A stretch of 62,317 nucleotides of DNA from Bacillota bacterium (lineage in GTDB: Bacteria > Bacillota > Clostridia > Lachnospirales > Anaerotignaceae), in assembly GCA_017534115.1 (NCBI GenBank), contig JAFWDD010000068.1, positions 1 to 62,317 of the forward strand, in the 5' to 3' direction. The notes under the pieces were generated by a model. That model worked only from the letters and a program-made list of their open reading frames with translations, did no database searches and was not told the DNA's origin. The position numbers and the translations under genes were made by a program. Each line of letters begins with the position of its first letter. The first letter of the stretch is position 1. Of this stretch, positions 25,891 to 36,278 are shown piece by piece.

Positions 25891-26256
25891 ATGGATCTTA
25901 AAGAAGTAATGGAGCAGGAAACCTTTGTTGTTGTTGGGAATACGTTAAGGGGAGAAAAATACGCCTGCAAGATAAAGAACAGGCTTGACGCCAGCGGATA
26001 TACAACATACGGTGTGCATAAGGAACTGAGCTCAATAAACGATGTAGATGGGGATATAGACATAATCGACCTTTGCATTAACCCCAGAAAAGGTCTGGAA
26101 TACATGAAGGAGAACAAAAAGCCCGTTAAATGCGTAGTGATCCAGCCGGGCGCCGAAAGCGATGAGCTTATTCAGTATCTGAAGGACGAAAACATAGACT
26201 ACATGGAAGGCTGTCTTTTGGTAGGCATGAGCCTCTTTCCCAGAAAAAAAGATTGA
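25891..26256 (+). CDS. CoA-binding domain protein (small Rossmann fold)
   Basis: This 121-aa protein has a Rossmann fold of the CoA_binding_2 kind: FVVVGNTLRGEKYACKI near residue 12, DIIDLCINPRKGLEYM, and KCVVIQPGAESDELIQYL. Stand-alone members bind CoA-like ligands and lack a clear reaction. The start at 25891 follows GAAGGAG; the ORF to 25864 overlaps the ATPase stop. A likely terminator follows at 26266. Confidence 0.83.
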   Translation: MDLKEVMEQETFVVVGNTLRGEKYACKIKNRLDASGYTTYGVHKELSSINDVDGDIDIIDLCINPRKGLEYMKENKKPVKCVVIQPGAESDELIQYLKDENIDYMEGCLLVGMSLFPRKKD

Positions 26257-26265
26257 GATATTAAC

Positions 26266-26298
26266 GGCGGTGTGGTAATATTTATTGTACCGCCTTTT
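26266..26298 (+). terminator. Possible terminator
   Basis: GGCGGT pairs with ACCGCC around a 17-base AU-rich loop, followed by TTTT. The hairpin is modest. Confidence 0.5.
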
Positions 26299-26342
26299 AT
26301 ATTTGCGAAAATGCCTGTAAAACGCGGAGTTTTCCTGTGGAC

Positions 26343-26371
26343 TTGTAAGTTTTGGAAAATCAAAGTATAAT
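26343..26371 (+). promoter_or_regulatory. Promoter of the radical SAM gene
   Basis: TTGTAA (26343-26348), a 17-base spacer, then TATAAT (26366-26371); 31 bases upstream of the ATG. Confidence 0.7.
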
Positions 26372-26402
26372 ATAAAAAAACATAAAAAAGGAGCAATAAA
26401 AT

Positions 26403-27275
26403 ATGAGATATGAAGGCAGCGTTTACAGACCGCCCAGTGAAGCGGGAAGTCTTATAATACAGCTTACGATCGGCTGCGCGAGGAATGCCTGTACTTTCTG
26501 TTCCATGTTTAAGGATAAGAAATTCAGAGTAAGGAAACTGGACGATGTTGTCCGTGACCTTGAAGAGGTAAGAAGATATTACAGGGATTATTACATCCGC
26601 AGGATCTTTTTTGCCGACGGAGACGCCCTTATCGTTAAGACAAAAGACCTGCTCTATATTTTAGAGGAGACAAAGCGGCTTTATCCCGAGGTCGAGCGTA
26701 TTTCCATATACGGCGCGCCCAAGGACGTGCTTATGAAGACGGATGAAGAGCTGAAGACTCTCAGGGAAGCCGGACTTGAAATGGTATATATAGGAGCCGA
26801 GTCGGGAGACGACGAGGTTTTGAGAAGAGTTAAGAAAAACGCCACCCACGATGAAATTGTTGAGGCCTGCCTGAAGCTGAAAAAAGCCGGAATGGTAACC
26901 TCTCTCACCCTTATTTCCGGACTGGGCGGAAAGGAAAGATACAAGGAGCACGCTCTTGAGTCCGCAAGGCTTGTAAGCGAGGCAAAGCCTGAGTATGTCG
27001 GCCTTCTGACACTTTTGGTGGAAAGGACAGTCCCTCTTTATCAGGAGATCAAAAACGGTACATTTCAGATGCTCGGTCCTGCCGAGATTCTGGAAGAGAC
27101 AAAAATATTCATTGAAAATACAGACGCCGAGGGCACGGTTTTCCGGTCCAACCACGCGTCGAACTATGTTTCTTTGGCAGGCACATTCAACAGAGACAAA
27201 GCCGAAATGCTGGAGAAAATAAAATGGGCGGAAAAGAATTCCGCATTCAAGCCCGAGTATTTCAGGGCTCTTTAA
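26403..27275 (+). CDS. Radical SAM protein
   Basis: This 290-aa protein has the cysteine cluster motif at residues ~22-31, CARNACTFC, with four residues between the first two cysteines (the Elp3/HpnJ-like subgroup commonly has this spacing). It carries ISIYGAPKDVL and MVYIGAESGDDEVLRRV, the typical SAM-binding strands, and the C-terminal LRSNHASNY-like FRSNHASNYVSLAG segment. The reaction is unknown. RBS AGGAG. It is followed by a hairpin and malQ. Confidence 0.88.
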   Translation: MRYEGSVYRPPSEAGSLIIQLTIGCARNACTFCSMFKDKKFRVRKLDDVVRDLEEVRRYYRDYYIRRIFFADGDALIVKTKDLLYILEETKRLYPEVERISIYGAPKDVLMKTDEELKTLREAGLEMVYIGAESGDDEVLRRVKKNATHDEIVEACLKLKKAGMVTSLTLISGLGGKERYKEHALESARLVSEAKPEYVGLLTLLVERTVPLYQEIKNGTFQMLGPAEILEETKIFIENTDAEGTVFRSNHASNYVSLAGTFNRDKAEMLEKIKWAEKNSAFKPEYFRAL

Positions 27276-27298
27276 AATCGAATAAAAACGCAAAATAC

Positions 27299-27333
27299 GG
27301 ACGAAGACCTACAAAAGAAAAAACTCTTCGTCC
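27299..27333 (+). terminator. Hairpin between radical SAM gene and malQ
   Basis: GGACGAAGA pairs perfectly with TCTTCGTCC across a 17-base A-rich loop. It is followed by ATATTAAATTTTT, a weak T run, so it may be an attenuating or leaky terminator. Confidence 0.5.
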
Positions 27334-27358
27334 ATATTAAATTTTTGGAGGTATCAAT

Positions 27359-28921
27359 ATGACAAATAAAAGAGAAAGCGGAATTCTTATGCATCCTACA
27401 AGCCTCTGGGGAGATTTCGGCATTGGAGATTTAGGAAAAAGCGCTTACGAATTCGTGGATTTTCTGGAAAGAGCCGGACAGAGTCTCTGGCAGATCCTTC
27501 CCTTGACCATACCCGGCGGCGGCAATTCGCCATACACAAGCCCTTCGGCTTTTGCGGGAAACATTTACCTTATAAGTCCGGAGCTTTTAGATGATGAAGG
27601 TCTTTATGAAATCAGGGATATTCCTGCGTTTCCCGGAGACAGGGTCTTTTATCACGAGGTTAAGGAATTCAAAGAAAATATGCTGAAGGAAGCATACGAA
27701 AACTTCAAGCTGAAAGAGGATAAGTCCGATTTTGAGGCTTTCTGTAAGGAAAATGATTTCTGGCTGGATGATTTTGCCGTATTTTCGGCTGTCAAAGACT
27801 ACTATATAAACCAGCGGAAGGATGAGGACAGCGAGGACAAGGAATACATGGCCGGATTCTGGAATACATGGGAAAGACCCATCAGAAACCACATGAAAAA
27901 GGCTGTGGACCAGTGGAAAGCAAACCTTGCGGACGAGGTTCGGTTCCATAAATTCTGCCAGTACATTTTCTTAAAACAATGGACAGCCCTGAAGGAATAC
28001 GCCAACAAAAAAGGCATCCGCATAATCGGCGATATGCCCATTTTCGTATCCTACGACAGCGCGGACGTGTGGGCGAAAAAATCCCTTTTCATACTGGATT
28101 CAGACGGAAAACAGAGGATAGGAGCAGGTGTGCCTCCCGATTATTTCTCGGAAATGGGACAATACTGGGGCAACCCTATTTACAACTGGAAATACCATAA
28201 ACAGACAGGCTACAAATGGTGGATAAACAGGATAAACCATACATTCAGGCTGGTGGATATTCTGAGAATTGACCATTTCAGAGGATTCGAAAGCTACTGG
28301 GAAGTTTCCGCTCTTACCAAAGACGCAAGGGAAGGCAAATGGATAAAAGGACCCGGAAAGGATCTTTTCGAGAAAGCTGCGAAAGCTCTGGGCAAAAAGC
28401 CTTTCATCGCGGAGGATCTTGGCATAATCACGGAAGAGGTCAAGGCTCTCAAGGAAACCCTTGGATTCCCGGGAATGAAGGTGCTTCAGTTCGCATTCGG
28501 AGACAACGCCGAAAATCCTTATCTTCCTTATAATGTGGAGCGTAATTCCGTAATTTACACCGGAACCCACGACAACGACACGTCCATGGGCTGGTATGCT
28601 TCCGCCGATGAGAAGGTGAAAGACCATTTCAGGAGATACGCAGGTACGGACGGCAGCGACCCTTCATGGAGCCTTATCAAGCTGGCTTCGGCATCGGTTG
28701 CGGAAATGGCCATCTTCCCCGTGCAGGACGTTATGAATCTGGGGACAGATTCCAGAATGAACATTCCCGGTCTGGCAGACGGAAACTGGGCTTTCAGAGT
28801 AAGCTCGGCAGAGGATCTGAAGCCTTTTGAGGACGGATTGAGATACGTAACGGAGCTTTACGGAAGACTTTCCGAGAAAATAGAGGAAGAAGCTGAGGAG
28901 CCTGAAATTACGGAAGAATAA
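27359..28921 (+). CDS. malQ: 4-alpha-glucanotransferase (GH77, amylomaltase)
   Basis: This 520-aa protein is of normal length for GH77. Diagnostic segments are ESGILMHPTSLWGDFGIGD at the start, IIGDMPIFVSYDSADVW, the nucleophile region LRIDHFRGF (Asp) near residue 305, the acid region FIAEDLGIIT (Glu) near residue 350, and TGTHDNDTSMGW (Asp). It transfers maltodextrin chains during glycogen or starch-oligosaccharide metabolism in the cytosol. RBS TGGAGG, start 27359. No other mal or glg gene is adjacent. Confidence 0.97.
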   Translation: MTNKRESGILMHPTSLWGDFGIGDLGKSAYEFVDFLERAGQSLWQILPLTIPGGGNSPYTSPSAFAGNIYLISPELLDDEGLYEIRDIPAFPGDRVFYHEVKEFKENMLKEAYENFKLKEDKSDFEAFCKENDFWLDDFAVFSAVKDYYINQRKDEDSEDKEYMAGFWNTWERPIRNHMKKAVDQWKANLADEVRFHKFCQYIFLKQWTALKEYANKKGIRIIGDMPIFVSYDSADVWAKKSLFILDSDGKQRIGAGVPPDYFSEMGQYWGNPIYNWKYHKQTGYKWWINRINHTFRLVDILRIDHFRGFESYWEVSALTKDAREGKWIKGPGKDLFEKAAKALGKKPFIAEDLGIITEEVKALKETLGFPGMKVLQFAFGDNAENPYLPYNVERNSVIYTGTHDNDTSMGWYASADEKVKDHFRRYAGTDGSDPSWSLIKLASASVAEMAIFPVQDVMNLGTDSRMNIPGLADGNWAFRVSSAEDLKPFEDGLRYVTELYGRLSEKIEEEAEEPEITEE

Positions 28922-28959
28922 AAATCTGAATATATATTTTGAAATGAGGAGGTAATACC

Positions 28960-29469
28960 ATGACTTTAACATCTGCCGAGGCCGCCAAGGTTTTGAGAAA
29001 ATTAAATGATGACTATTCGGCTTTGCTGGAAAAGGAGCAGAAAAGCTGTGAGTTTTGCGCCGCTGTGGGAGAGGATCCGGAATCGGTGCGTCCCGAATAC
29101 GATTACAGAAAAGTGCAGTCGCAGCTGGAAGAGCTCGCTCTGAAGATAAGGAAACTGAAACATGCCATAAACCTGTTCAATACAACTCAGGTGGTGCCGG
29201 GCTTTGACATGACTATAGATGAAATGCTCGTGTATATACCTCAGCTTTCGAAGGCTCAGACGAAGCTTGGGAATATGCGCCTTAAGCTGCCCAAAGCAAG
29301 GGTTGAGAACCAGTTCAGGACCAGCACCAATATTATTGACTATACCTATATTAATTACGACCTTGAAGAAGTAGAGGCCGACTATACAAAGGTTTGCAAT
29401 GAGCGGGCAAATGCTCAGCTTGCCCTTGACAAGGTGAATAACAGTGTGAAATTCGAAGTCGAGCTTTAA
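28960..29469 (+). CDS. Conserved helical protein of unknown function
   Basis: This 169-aa soluble protein is mostly alpha-helical with heptad-like stretches (residues ~45-75 and ~140-165, coiled-coil probable). Distinctive parts are RPEYDYRKVQSQLEELALKI, NTTQVVPGFDMTIDEMLVY and TNIIDYTYINYDL. It seems to belong to a conserved Clostridia family, but I cannot name it with certainty. RBS GAGGAGG, start 28960, 38 bases after malQ. Confidence 0.7.
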   Translation: MTLTSAEAAKVLRKLNDDYSALLEKEQKSCEFCAAVGEDPESVRPEYDYRKVQSQLEELALKIRKLKHAINLFNTTQVVPGFDMTIDEMLVYIPQLSKAQTKLGNMRLKLPKARVENQFRTSTNIIDYTYINYDLEEVEADYTKVCNERANAQLALDKVNNSVKFEVEL

Positions 29470-29762
29470 AAAAAGAATAATTTTCCGGTGCGGTGAGCGG
29501 TATCAGAGAACAACTTTCATTATAATGAAATCCATTAATTGTTCAAGGTTAATCGTTATTATGTTATTTTTTTTGATTTCATGGTTTATGTAAAGGTTCA
29601 CGGTTGATGTTTATTGTTTGCGGAATCGATCGCCAGTTTTCTGATCCGTTCCCGTGCGAAAACTTTTTTTGGGCGGCGGAAGTTCGGTTTCAAGCTGTCC
29701 TTCTTATGAAAAAAAGCGTAAATGCCTGACATTCATATGTTTTGCATTTGCGCTTATATTTT
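29470..29762. other. Convergent intergenic region
   Basis: This AT-rich stretch lies between converging genes. It has no ORF or repeat; its only clear element is the terminator hairpin at 29714-29755. Confidence 0.6.
29714..29755 (-). terminator. Bidirectional terminator
   Basis: AAGCGTAAATGC pairs with GCATTTGCGCTT, one mismatch, 18-base loop. On the minus strand the stem is followed by seven T, ending the TudS-like gene; on the plus strand it is followed by a looser T run (TATATTTTTT). Confidence 0.75.
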
Positions 29763-30299
29763 TTATTTGAACAAATCTTTTATTTTAGGTATATCCTCAT
29801 CGCTTTTTATTCCCGTCATGGGAATCGTTATGCCGTGAGCCGAAAGCTTTTTCGCCAGGAGAGCCATGAAAAGTCCCTTTCCCGCAACTTCCTCGTTATT
29901 GTCTGATGTGGTCTCCACACCGCAGTTTGGCGAGCGGTTGGCGCCGACTATGCCGAGGATCTCAAATCCGTGTTTCCGGTATTCCAGAATCTGGAAGATT
30001 ACGGAATCGGCTAACTGCTCCAAACGGGCGTATTTATCTTTTTCCAGCATAGCGCGCCGGATTCTTGTGTTTTCAACGGTTACAGGAGAATCCGCTCCGT
30101 TTGGGTTTCCTCTGTCCAGTCCGAGACACATGAGCTCCGGACAGGGCATCTGAACAATGCCTATTTCATTTTCGGTCATGAGACTTATAAGTCCTTTGAA
30201 GGACGCGGGATAAACGGCGGTGCCGTCGGATATGGAGTTTTGGTTCAAAAAGCAGTGTGCGGCAAAAATCACTCGTCTTCTTCGTCCGTCGGTAAACAT
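29763..30299 (-). CDS. TudS-related putative desulfidase (DUF523-like)
   Basis: This 178-aa protein has three cysteines in the pattern expected for a three-Cys-bound [4Fe-4S] cluster: AAHCFLNQNS near residue 14, QMPCPELMC near 56 and NRSPNCGVETT near 127. TudS removes sulfur from thiouracil with such a cluster; this looks like a distinct related branch. The ATG at 30299 (with GGGAGAG upstream) lies inside the end of the thioesterase gene (31-base overlap), so both are one operon. Confidence 0.75.
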   Translation of the reverse strand: MFTDGRRRRVIFAAHCFLNQNSISDGTAVYPASFKGLISLMTENEIGIVQMPCPELMCLGLDRGNPNGADSPVTVENTRIRRAMLEKDKYARLEQLADSVIFQILEYRKHGFEILGIVGANRSPNCGVETTSDNNEEVAGKGLFMALLAKKLSAHGITIPMTGIKSDEDIPKIKDLFK

Positions 30300-31099
30300 G
30301 TGTAGCTCTCCCCATCGATCCAGAGGGTGTTTATCTGCGCGACCATTATCTGTTTTTCCCCGTTGAATTTGGAGAAAACAGAAATGATCTCCGTACCCTC
30401 ATCGGTCTCGTTAATATATGTCTTTACGCTTATCTCCTCGTCATATTTGCATTCCTTTCGGTAGGAGATACGGGTGTCCGCAAGGAATTTGTTCTCATAA
30501 ATCTCCATGGGCACCTGATTTATGGCCCAGTCGGTGTAAACGGAATTGTTTATGTGCATACTGAAGTCGATCTCGCTTTTTCCCGTAACGAATTTTCCCT
30601 CGGAATAAAGATTTTCCTTTCTGGGCTTTGGAATGCGGAATTTTTCCTTCAGAAGAATGCTGTCAATGGTCCTGTCCACAGGGTTTATGATACCTTCGAT
30701 GAATTCGGCGGGTTTTTTGGTTATCAGATCCATGAAAAGGAACTGGGCCGCCGCGTCAATGAGGATTTCCCCGTTTTCATCAACGACCTTGTAATTTCTG
30801 AAAAGCCATGAGCCTTTGTGCTTTCGGATCCATGTGGTGATATTTACCTTCTGCTCCACTTTAACGGGTTTGTGGAAAACGATGCGCCAGTTTGTTATTA
30901 CGAATGCCAGGTCAAGAGCTTTTAATGGGAATATAAAAATTCCCAGCATATTTCCGTGGGCAATGGATATATTCTGAAATATATTGAGAAGCTGAGAGAA
31001 TTTCAGGTTCCCGTTAAAATCGATGTCAGTATATGTAACTGTGTACTCCCGGGTGAGTGAATAGACCTCCGGAGGGTACTGCTGTTCCTGTGAGTTCAT
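30269..31099 (-). CDS. Acyl-ACP thioesterase
   Basis: This 276-aa protein is a double hot-dog of the plant FatA/FatB-like bacterial family. The first hot-dog opens with YTDIDFNGNLKFSQLLNIFQ. The second carries the catalytic region DFSMHINNSVYTDW (Asn/His network) near residue 180. It releases fatty acids from ACP at the end of synthesis. RBS AGAGGTAAT, start 31099. It is in operon with the TudS-like gene; the biochemical link between the two is unclear. Confidence 0.9.
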   Translation of the reverse strand: MNSQEQQYPPEVYSLTREYTVTYTDIDFNGNLKFSQLLNIFQNISIAHGNMLGIFIFPLKALDLAFVITNWRIVFHKPVKVEQKVNITTWIRKHKGSWLFRNYKVVDENGEILIDAAAQFLFMDLITKKPAEFIEGIINPVDRTIDSILLKEKFRIPKPRKENLYSEGKFVTGKSEIDFSMHINNSVYTDWAINQVPMEIYENKFLADTRISYRKECKYDEEISVKTYINETDEGTEIISVFSKFNGEKQIMVAQINTLWIDGESYTCLPTDEEDE

Positions 31100-31286
31100 T
31101 GTATTACCTCTAATCTTAAGTTGTTACAGAAAGAATTATACTATATTTTTCGGTATAATGCTATTTGAAAAAGATAAAAAATTTCCGTTATGCGAAAAAA
31201 ATTTGTTTTTCCTATTTCATTATTGGCGATAAAATGTTAAAATAAAATAGCGCAAAATATTTATGGCGTTAGGAGGTTTTAAAAAT

Positions 31287-31739
31287 ATGGGAGAAGGATT
31301 AAATTTCAGCGATGTGTTTATGCTCATCATCATCGTGTTGATAGCCATAGCCGTGGTTTACATTCTCTATCAGAAATTCGTCGGACGCAGATCTGACGAA
31401 ACAAAAGAGCTCATGGAAAAAACCAAACAGGAGCTGACTGTTTATGTAATAGATAAGAAGTTCGAAAGACCTACGCCAGCCAACACTTCGGCGGCTGTTT
31501 ATGAAAGGATAAAGGGCCTCAACAAAAGAAGAAAAATCGGTATTATCAGAGGCAAGGTAGGACCCAAGGTTTACTCCTTCATGTGCAGCAAGGACGTGTA
31601 CAACGTTATCCCCGTCAGAAAGAACGTGAAGGTAATGGCTGCCGGACTTTATATCATTTCCGTTGTTGGAATCAATCTTGCCGACAAGAAGAAGAAGTCC
31701 ATGAGAGAAAAGATGCTGTCGGAATATATTAATAAATAA
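31287..31739 (+). CDS. Single-pass membrane protein of unknown function
   Basis: This 150-aa protein has an N-terminal membrane helix (about residues 9-31, VFMLIIIVLIAIAVVYILY) and a basic cytoplasmic domain (KGLNKRRKIGIIRGKVGPKVYSF). No family recognised. The ATG at 31287 follows AGGAGG; the frame start at 31263 is upstream of that RBS. A strong terminator follows 11 bases after the stop. Confidence 0.7.
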   Translation: MGEGLNFSDVFMLIIIVLIAIAVVYILYQKFVGRRSDETKELMEKTKQELTVYVIDKKFERPTPANTSAAVYERIKGLNKRRKIGIIRGKVGPKVYSFMCSKDVYNVIPVRKNVKVMAAGLYIISVVGINLADKKKKSMREKMLSEYINK

Positions 31740-31750
31740 GAAAAAGATAA

Positions 31751-31786
31751 TCCCCGTAAAGCTGGTTTTACGGGGAATTTTTTATT
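31751..31786 (+). terminator. Rho-independent terminator
   Basis: TCCCCGTAAA pairs with TTTACGGGGA around a ~6-base loop, then ATTTTTTATT. Confidence 0.92.
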
Positions 31787-31801
31787 CTTAAAGGCACAAT
31801 T

Positions 31802-31838
31802 AAAACAGGTTCCTCATTTTCAGATGAACCTGTTTTTC
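31802..31838 (-). terminator. Terminator of the activase gene
   Basis: AAAACAGGTTC pairs with GAACCTGTTTT across 13 bases. It lies directly past the activase stop on the minus strand and is also T-rich on the plus strand, so it may work both ways. Confidence 0.75.
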
Positions 31839-31841
31839 TTT

Positions 31842-34800
31842 TTAGTCCTTCGGCGTCAGATCCTTGTCCAGATTCTTAACCGCCGTAGCAAGCATAAGTC
31901 TTATTCTGTTGAGCTGATTTACCTCGGAAGCGCCGGGGTCATAGTCAACCGCCACAATATTTGCCAGAGGATACTGTCTCTTGATCTCCTTAATAACGCC
32001 TTTTCCCACAACATGGTTGGGCAGACACGCGAAAGGCTGAGCGCAGATGATATTGTTTACGCCTGTGTGAATAAGCTCCAGCATCTCGCCTGTAAGGAAC
32101 CAGCCTTCGCCGGTCTGGTTGCAGAGAGAAACGACCTTGGAAGCGTAATCGCCCAGATTCTTGATAGGGTCGGGAGCAGAGAAACGTTTGCTGTGTCTCA
32201 GATAACTCTTCATCTTTCCTCTGTATTTCTCCAGCATAAATATGGCCAGATTGTTGTATTTCCTGGTTTTCTTGGGGAATCCAAGATATTTAACCTTAAT
32301 CCTTGCGTTGTAGCAGGCGTAAAGTCCGAAGCCCAGAAGGTCGGGGACTACTGCTTCCGCGCCTTCTTCTTCCAGAAGCTTAACCAGCTGGTTGTTTGCC
32401 GTGGGATGGTATTTTACGAGGATCTCGCCTACAATACCTACTTTGGGCTTTTTGAGGCCTTCTATAAGAGGCAGATTATCGAAATCCTTAACGATCTGCT
32501 TGCAGTTTTTGTCGAAAGTTCTCTTTTTGCTTTCGGTAAGTGATTCTTTTATGATTTTACGCCATTTCTCGTAAAGAGCATTGGCGGAGCCGGGCTCCTT
32601 CTCGTAAGGCCGTGTTGCGTAAAGCACTCTCATGAGCAGGTCGCCGTATAAAATAGCCTGAAGCACACGGAATCCGAATTTGAAATTGTATCTCATTCCG
32701 GGATTTTTCTCAATGCCCATAGGGCTCATGGAAATAACGGGGATGTGTTCGTAGCCTGCGTTCTTGAGAGCTTTTCTTATCAAAGCTATGTAGTTTGACG
32801 CACGGCATCCTCCGCCTGTCTGGGTATACAGCACTCCCAGCTTGTTTACATCGTATTTTCCGGACTGGATGGCGTTTATGATCTGGCCTGTAACGATAAG
32901 AGCAGGGTAGCAGGCGTCGTTATTAACGTATTTGAGACCGGTATTTATGCAGTCCTTGTCTATGGCGTCCATGATTTCCATGTGGTATCCGCACAGACGG
33001 AATGCGACCTCGACAAAGTCGAAGTGAATGGGCGACATCTGAGGAAGAATAAGGGTATAATCCTCGCGCATTTTCTCCGTGAAAATAACTCTTTTGAGGG
33101 ATGCGTCGCCTTTGTGTATTTTAAAGCCTTTGGTCTTTCTATCCTCAACCGCGGCAATAAGTGAACGAATTCTGATCCTTGCCGCTCCCAGATTGTTTAC
33201 CTCGTCGATTTTCAGAAGAGTATAAAGCTTTCCGGCAGCGTGGAGAATATCCCTTACCTCATCGGTTGTCAGAGCGTCAAGACCGCAGCCGAATGAGTTA
33301 AGCTGTATAAGTTCAAGGTTTTCCTGAGTTTTTACAAAGCCTGCGGCCTCGTAAAGGCGTGAGTGGAAGGTCCACTGGTCACGAACGTATAAAGGACGTT
33401 CTACATGGCCTAAGTGAGACACGCTGTCTTCCGTGAGAACGGCAATGTTATAGCCTGTAATAAGCTCGGGAAGTCCGTGGTTTACCTCAGGGTCAACATG
33501 ATAAGGTCTTCCTGCCACAACCATTCCCAGCATATTGTGTTCCTTGATATATTCAAGGGTTTCCTCGCCTTTGCTGCGCATATCGTCATGGAATTTATCC
33601 CATTCGTCCCAGCCTTTGTCAACGGCCCGTCTAACGTCGCTTTTCTTTACCTTGAATCCGTAACCCCTAAGCACTTCGTAAAGTCTCTGGGGAAGGAATT
33701 CCTTGTTTCCGAATGAAAGGAAAGGATTCATGAGCACAATGTCATTAGCCCTCAGGTCTTCCATGTTGTTTTTGATGTTTTCATTGTATGAAGTAACGAT
33801 AGGGCAGTTGTAGTTATAGTCCGAGTCTTCTATTTCCTTCCTTTCCATAGGTATGCCGGGATAGAAAATATACTTGCATCCCTTGTTTATAAGGTCGATG
33901 AAGTGTCCGTGAACCAGCTTAGCGGGATAGCAGACTGATTCGCTGGGTATGGACTCGATTCCCATTTCGTAAACCTTCTTGGATGAAGGCTGTGAAAGTA
34001 CTACCCTGAATTTCAGCTCCGTGAAGAATGTGTGCCAGAAGGGATAATTCTCCCACATATTGAGAACACGGGGAATTCCGATAGTTCCCATGGTGGCTTC
34101 TTCCTCGGAGAGGGATTCGTAATAGTTGAAAAGTCGGTTGTTTTTATAATCAAAAAGATTTGGAACATCTTTCTTGTGGTCAGAGTTTCCGCCTGCTCTC
34201 TCACAGCGGTTTCCTGTGATGAACCTTCTGTTTCCGTCAAATTTGTTTATGGTAAGCAGACAGTTGTTGGTGCATCTTCCGCATCTTGCCAGAGTGGTCT
34301 CGATCTTGAGATTTTTCATTGCCTCGGGAGAGATCATTGTGGATTCATATCCCTCTTCGTACTTGTCAAGAGCGATCAAAGCCGCGCCGAACGCGCCCAT
34401 GATTCCGGCGATGTCGGGACGAACGGCTTCTCTTCCGGAGATGTCCTCGAAAGCCTTCAATACCGCGTCATTATAGAATGTTCCGCCCTGAACCACAATG
34501 CTTTTGCCTAAAGCCTTGGGGTCGGAGATCTTAATAACCTTCAGCAGAGCGTTTTTGATAACGGAGTAGGCCAGACCCGCGGAAATATCCCCCACGTCAG
34601 CGCCTTCCTTCTGCGCCTGCTTAACTCTTGAGTTCATGAAAACGGTACATCTTGAGCCTAAATCGATAGGATGTTTTGCCGAAAGGGCAACCTTCGCGAA
34701 GTCCGCCACATTATAATTCAGAGATTTTGCGAATGTCTCAATGAATGAGCCGCATCCCGAAGAACAGGCCTCGTTGAGGAGTACGCTGTCGATAGCTCCG

Positions 34801-36107
34801 TCGGCGATACGTATACATTTCATGTCCTGTCCGCCGATGTCCAGAATAAAGTCCACATCAGGCTTGAAAAAGCTTGCCGCTCTGTAATGGGCTACCGTTT
34901 CGACCTGTCCGTGGTCAATGAGAAGAGCCGCCTTAATAAGACCTTCGCCGTATCCCGTTACGCATGAGCTTGCGATTTTAACCTTTTCGGGAAGCACTTT
35001 GTAAAGGTCCTGAAGAGCATTTATAACAACATTCAAAGGGCTTCCCTCATTGCCTGCGTAAAAGGAATAGAGAAGGTCTCCCTTGTCTGATATAAGTGCG
35101 AATTTGGTGGTGGTGCTTCCTGCGTCAATGCCTAAGAAAGCATTGCCTTCGTATTTTTCCAGAGGGAAACGATCCACGTAATTATCCAGCTGTCTTTCCT
35201 TGAATTCAAGGTAGTCTTCCTCGGACTCAAAAAGAGGAGGAAGCCTGTGAACCTCTGCGCGGATTCCTTCGGAGGAGTCAAGTCTTTCCCACAATGTGGA
35301 AATATTAACGCATCTTTCATCTTCCTTCATGGAAACAGCCGCTCCGAAAGCCGCGAAAAGATTTGAGTTTTCGGGGATAATGGTAGATTCCTCGGTCAGA
35401 TGAAGCGTATCTATAAATCTTTGCCTGAGGTTGGGGAGGAAGTGCAGAGGACCTCCCAGGAAAGCCACGTTTCCTCTGATAGGTTTGCCGCAGGCAAGAC
35501 CGCTTATTGTCTGGGTTACAACGGACTGGAATACAGATGCCGCCAGGTCGGACTTTGCCGCGCCTTCATTAATAAGAGGCTGAATGTCCGTTTTTGCGAA
35601 TACACCGCACCTTGATGCGATGGGATATATCTCTTTGAAATCCTTGGCGTACTCGTCAAGACCGGCTGCGTCCGTCTGAAGGAGTGTGGCCATCTGGTCG
35701 ATGAAAGAGCCTGTGCCGCCGGCGCATACGCCGTTCATTCTCTGCTCGATTCCGTTGTCGAAATATATGATTTTAGCGTCTTCTCCGCCCAGCTCGATGG
35801 CAACGTCGGTCTGGGGAGCTACCGCTTCAATAGCTTCGGCCGTAGCCACAACTTCCTGAATGAAATCCACTTCAAGAATCTCGCTTATGGCAACGCCGCC
35901 GCTTCCTGTGATCCTGCAGGAAACCAAAGGGTCTCCCAGGGATTCCTTTGCCTCTTTCAGGAGGTTTAAGAGTTTTTCCTTTATGATAGAAAGATGTCTT
36001 TCATATCTGCTGAACAGAAGTTTATTTTCAGCATCCAGAGCCACCAGCTTTATTGTGGTGGAGCCTATGTCGATGCCTAATCTGATGGTAGTTAATTTAT
36101 CTGACAT
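31842..36107 (-). CDS. Giant 2-hydroxyacyl-CoA dehydratase activase-type protein (BadF/BcrA ATPase x2 + DUF2229 + HgdB-like)
   Basis: This 1421-aa protein starts with two ASKHA ATPase domains of the HgdC/BcrA kind. One begins [15 protein letters not shown] at residue ~8 and the other [15 protein letters not shown] near residue 325. Each has a Cys for a bridging [4Fe-4S] cluster ([22 protein letters not shown]). A Cys-rich hinge (RCGRCTNNC) follows near 615, then a DUF2229-like domain ([15 protein letters not shown]) and a C-terminal HgdB-like region. HgdC-type activases use ATP to drive one electron into dehydratases. Proteins of this size are known in Clostridia, but their substrate is not. 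The gene has its own promoter and terminator. Confidence 0.88.
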   Translation of the reverse strand: MSDKLTTIRLGIDIGSTTIKLVALDAENKLLFSRYERHLSIIKEKLLNLLKEAKESLGDPLVSCRITGSGGVAISEILEVDFIQEVVATAEAIEAVAPQTDVAIELGGEDAKIIYFDNGIEQRMNGVCAGGTGSFIDQMATLLQTDAAGLDEYAKDFKEIYPIASRCGVFAKTDIQPLINEGAAKSDLAASVFQSVVTQTISGLACGKPIRGNVAFLGGPLHFLPNLRQRFIDTLHLTEESTIIPENSNLFAAFGAAVSMKEDERCVNISTLWERLDSSEGIRAEVHRLPPLFESEEDYLEFKERQLDNYVDRFPLEKYEGNAFLGIDAGSTTTKFALISDKGDLLYSFYAGNEGSPLNVVINALQDLYKVLPEKVKIASSCVTGYGEGLIKAALLIDHGQVETVAHYRAASFFKPDVDFILDIGGQDMKCIRIADGAIDSVLLNEACSSGCGSFIETFAKSLNYNVADFAKVALSAKHPIDLGSRCTVFMNSRVKQAQKEGADVGDISAGLAYSVIKNALLKVIKISDPKALGKSIVVQGGTFYNDAVLKAFEDISGREAVRPDIAGIMGAFGAALIALDKYEEGYESTMISPEAMKNLKIETTLARCGRCTNNCLLTINKFDGNRRFITGNRCERAGGNSDHKKDVPNLFDYKNNRLFNYYESLSEEEATMGTIGIPRVLNMWENYPFWHTFFTELKFRVVLSQPSSKKVYEMGIESIPSESVCYPAKLVHGHFIDLINKGCKYIFYPGIPMERKEIEDSDYNYNCPIVTSYNENIKNNMEDLRANDIVLMNPFLSFGNKEFLPQRLYEVLRGYGFKVKKSDVRRAVDKGWDEWDKFHDDMRSKGEETLEYIKEHNMLGMVVAGRPYHVDPEVNHGLPELITGYNIAVLTEDSVSHLGHVERPLYVRDQWTFHSRLYEAAGFVKTQENLELIQLNSFGCGLDALTTDEVRDILHAAGKLYTLLKIDEVNNLGAARIRIRSLIAAVEDRKTKGFKIHKGDASLKRVIFTEKMREDYTLILPQMSPIHFDFVEVAFRLCGYHMEIMDAIDKDCINTGLKYVNNDACYPALIVTGQIINAIQSGKYDVNKLGVLYTQTGGGCRASNYIALIRKALKNAGYEHIPVISMSPMGIEKNPGMRYNFKFGFRVLQAILYGDLLMRVLYATRPYEKEPGSANALYEKWRKIIKESLTESKKRTFDKNCKQIVKDFDNLPLIEGLKKPKVGIVGEILVKYHPTANNQLVKLLEEEGAEAVVPDLLGFGLYACYNARIKVKYLGFPKKTRKYNNLAIFMLEKYRGKMKSYLRHSKRFSAPDPIKNLGDYASKVVSLCNQTGEGWFLTGEMLELIHTGVNNIICAQPFACLPNHVVGKGVIKEIKRQYPLANIVAVDYDPGASEVNQLNRIRLMLATAVKNLDKDLTPKD

Positions 36108-36195
36108 ATTTTTATTTCCATCCTTTTTTTATTTCGATTAATAATCGAAGGAAATTTTTTTACACAAAAACAAAAACCTATTCGGTCCGCAATAA

Positions 36196-36224
36196 ATTAT
36201 ATTACAAAAAGTTTATATTTACAA
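36196..36224 (-). promoter_or_regulatory. Promoter of the activase gene
   Basis: Read on the minus strand: TTGTAA (36224-36219), 17 bases, TATAAT (36201-36196). The ATG follows ~90 bases later at 36107, with a small hairpin TTCGATTAATAATCGAA in the leader (36134-36150). Confidence 0.75.
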
Positions 36225-36278
36225 CAATTTAATATAGGAAATAGAAACTTTAAGGACTTTTTAATAAATTAAGAAAAA

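Noticed and set aside
26460-26510. Radical SAM cysteines spaced CX4CX2C instead of CX3CX2C
   Set aside because: Known for this subgroup (GCxxNxCTFC proteins), so not a defect.
31824-32543. 239-codon plus-strand ORF antisense to the activase
   Set aside because: It mirrors the real minus-strand gene, which has full domain support; there is no RBS and no family.
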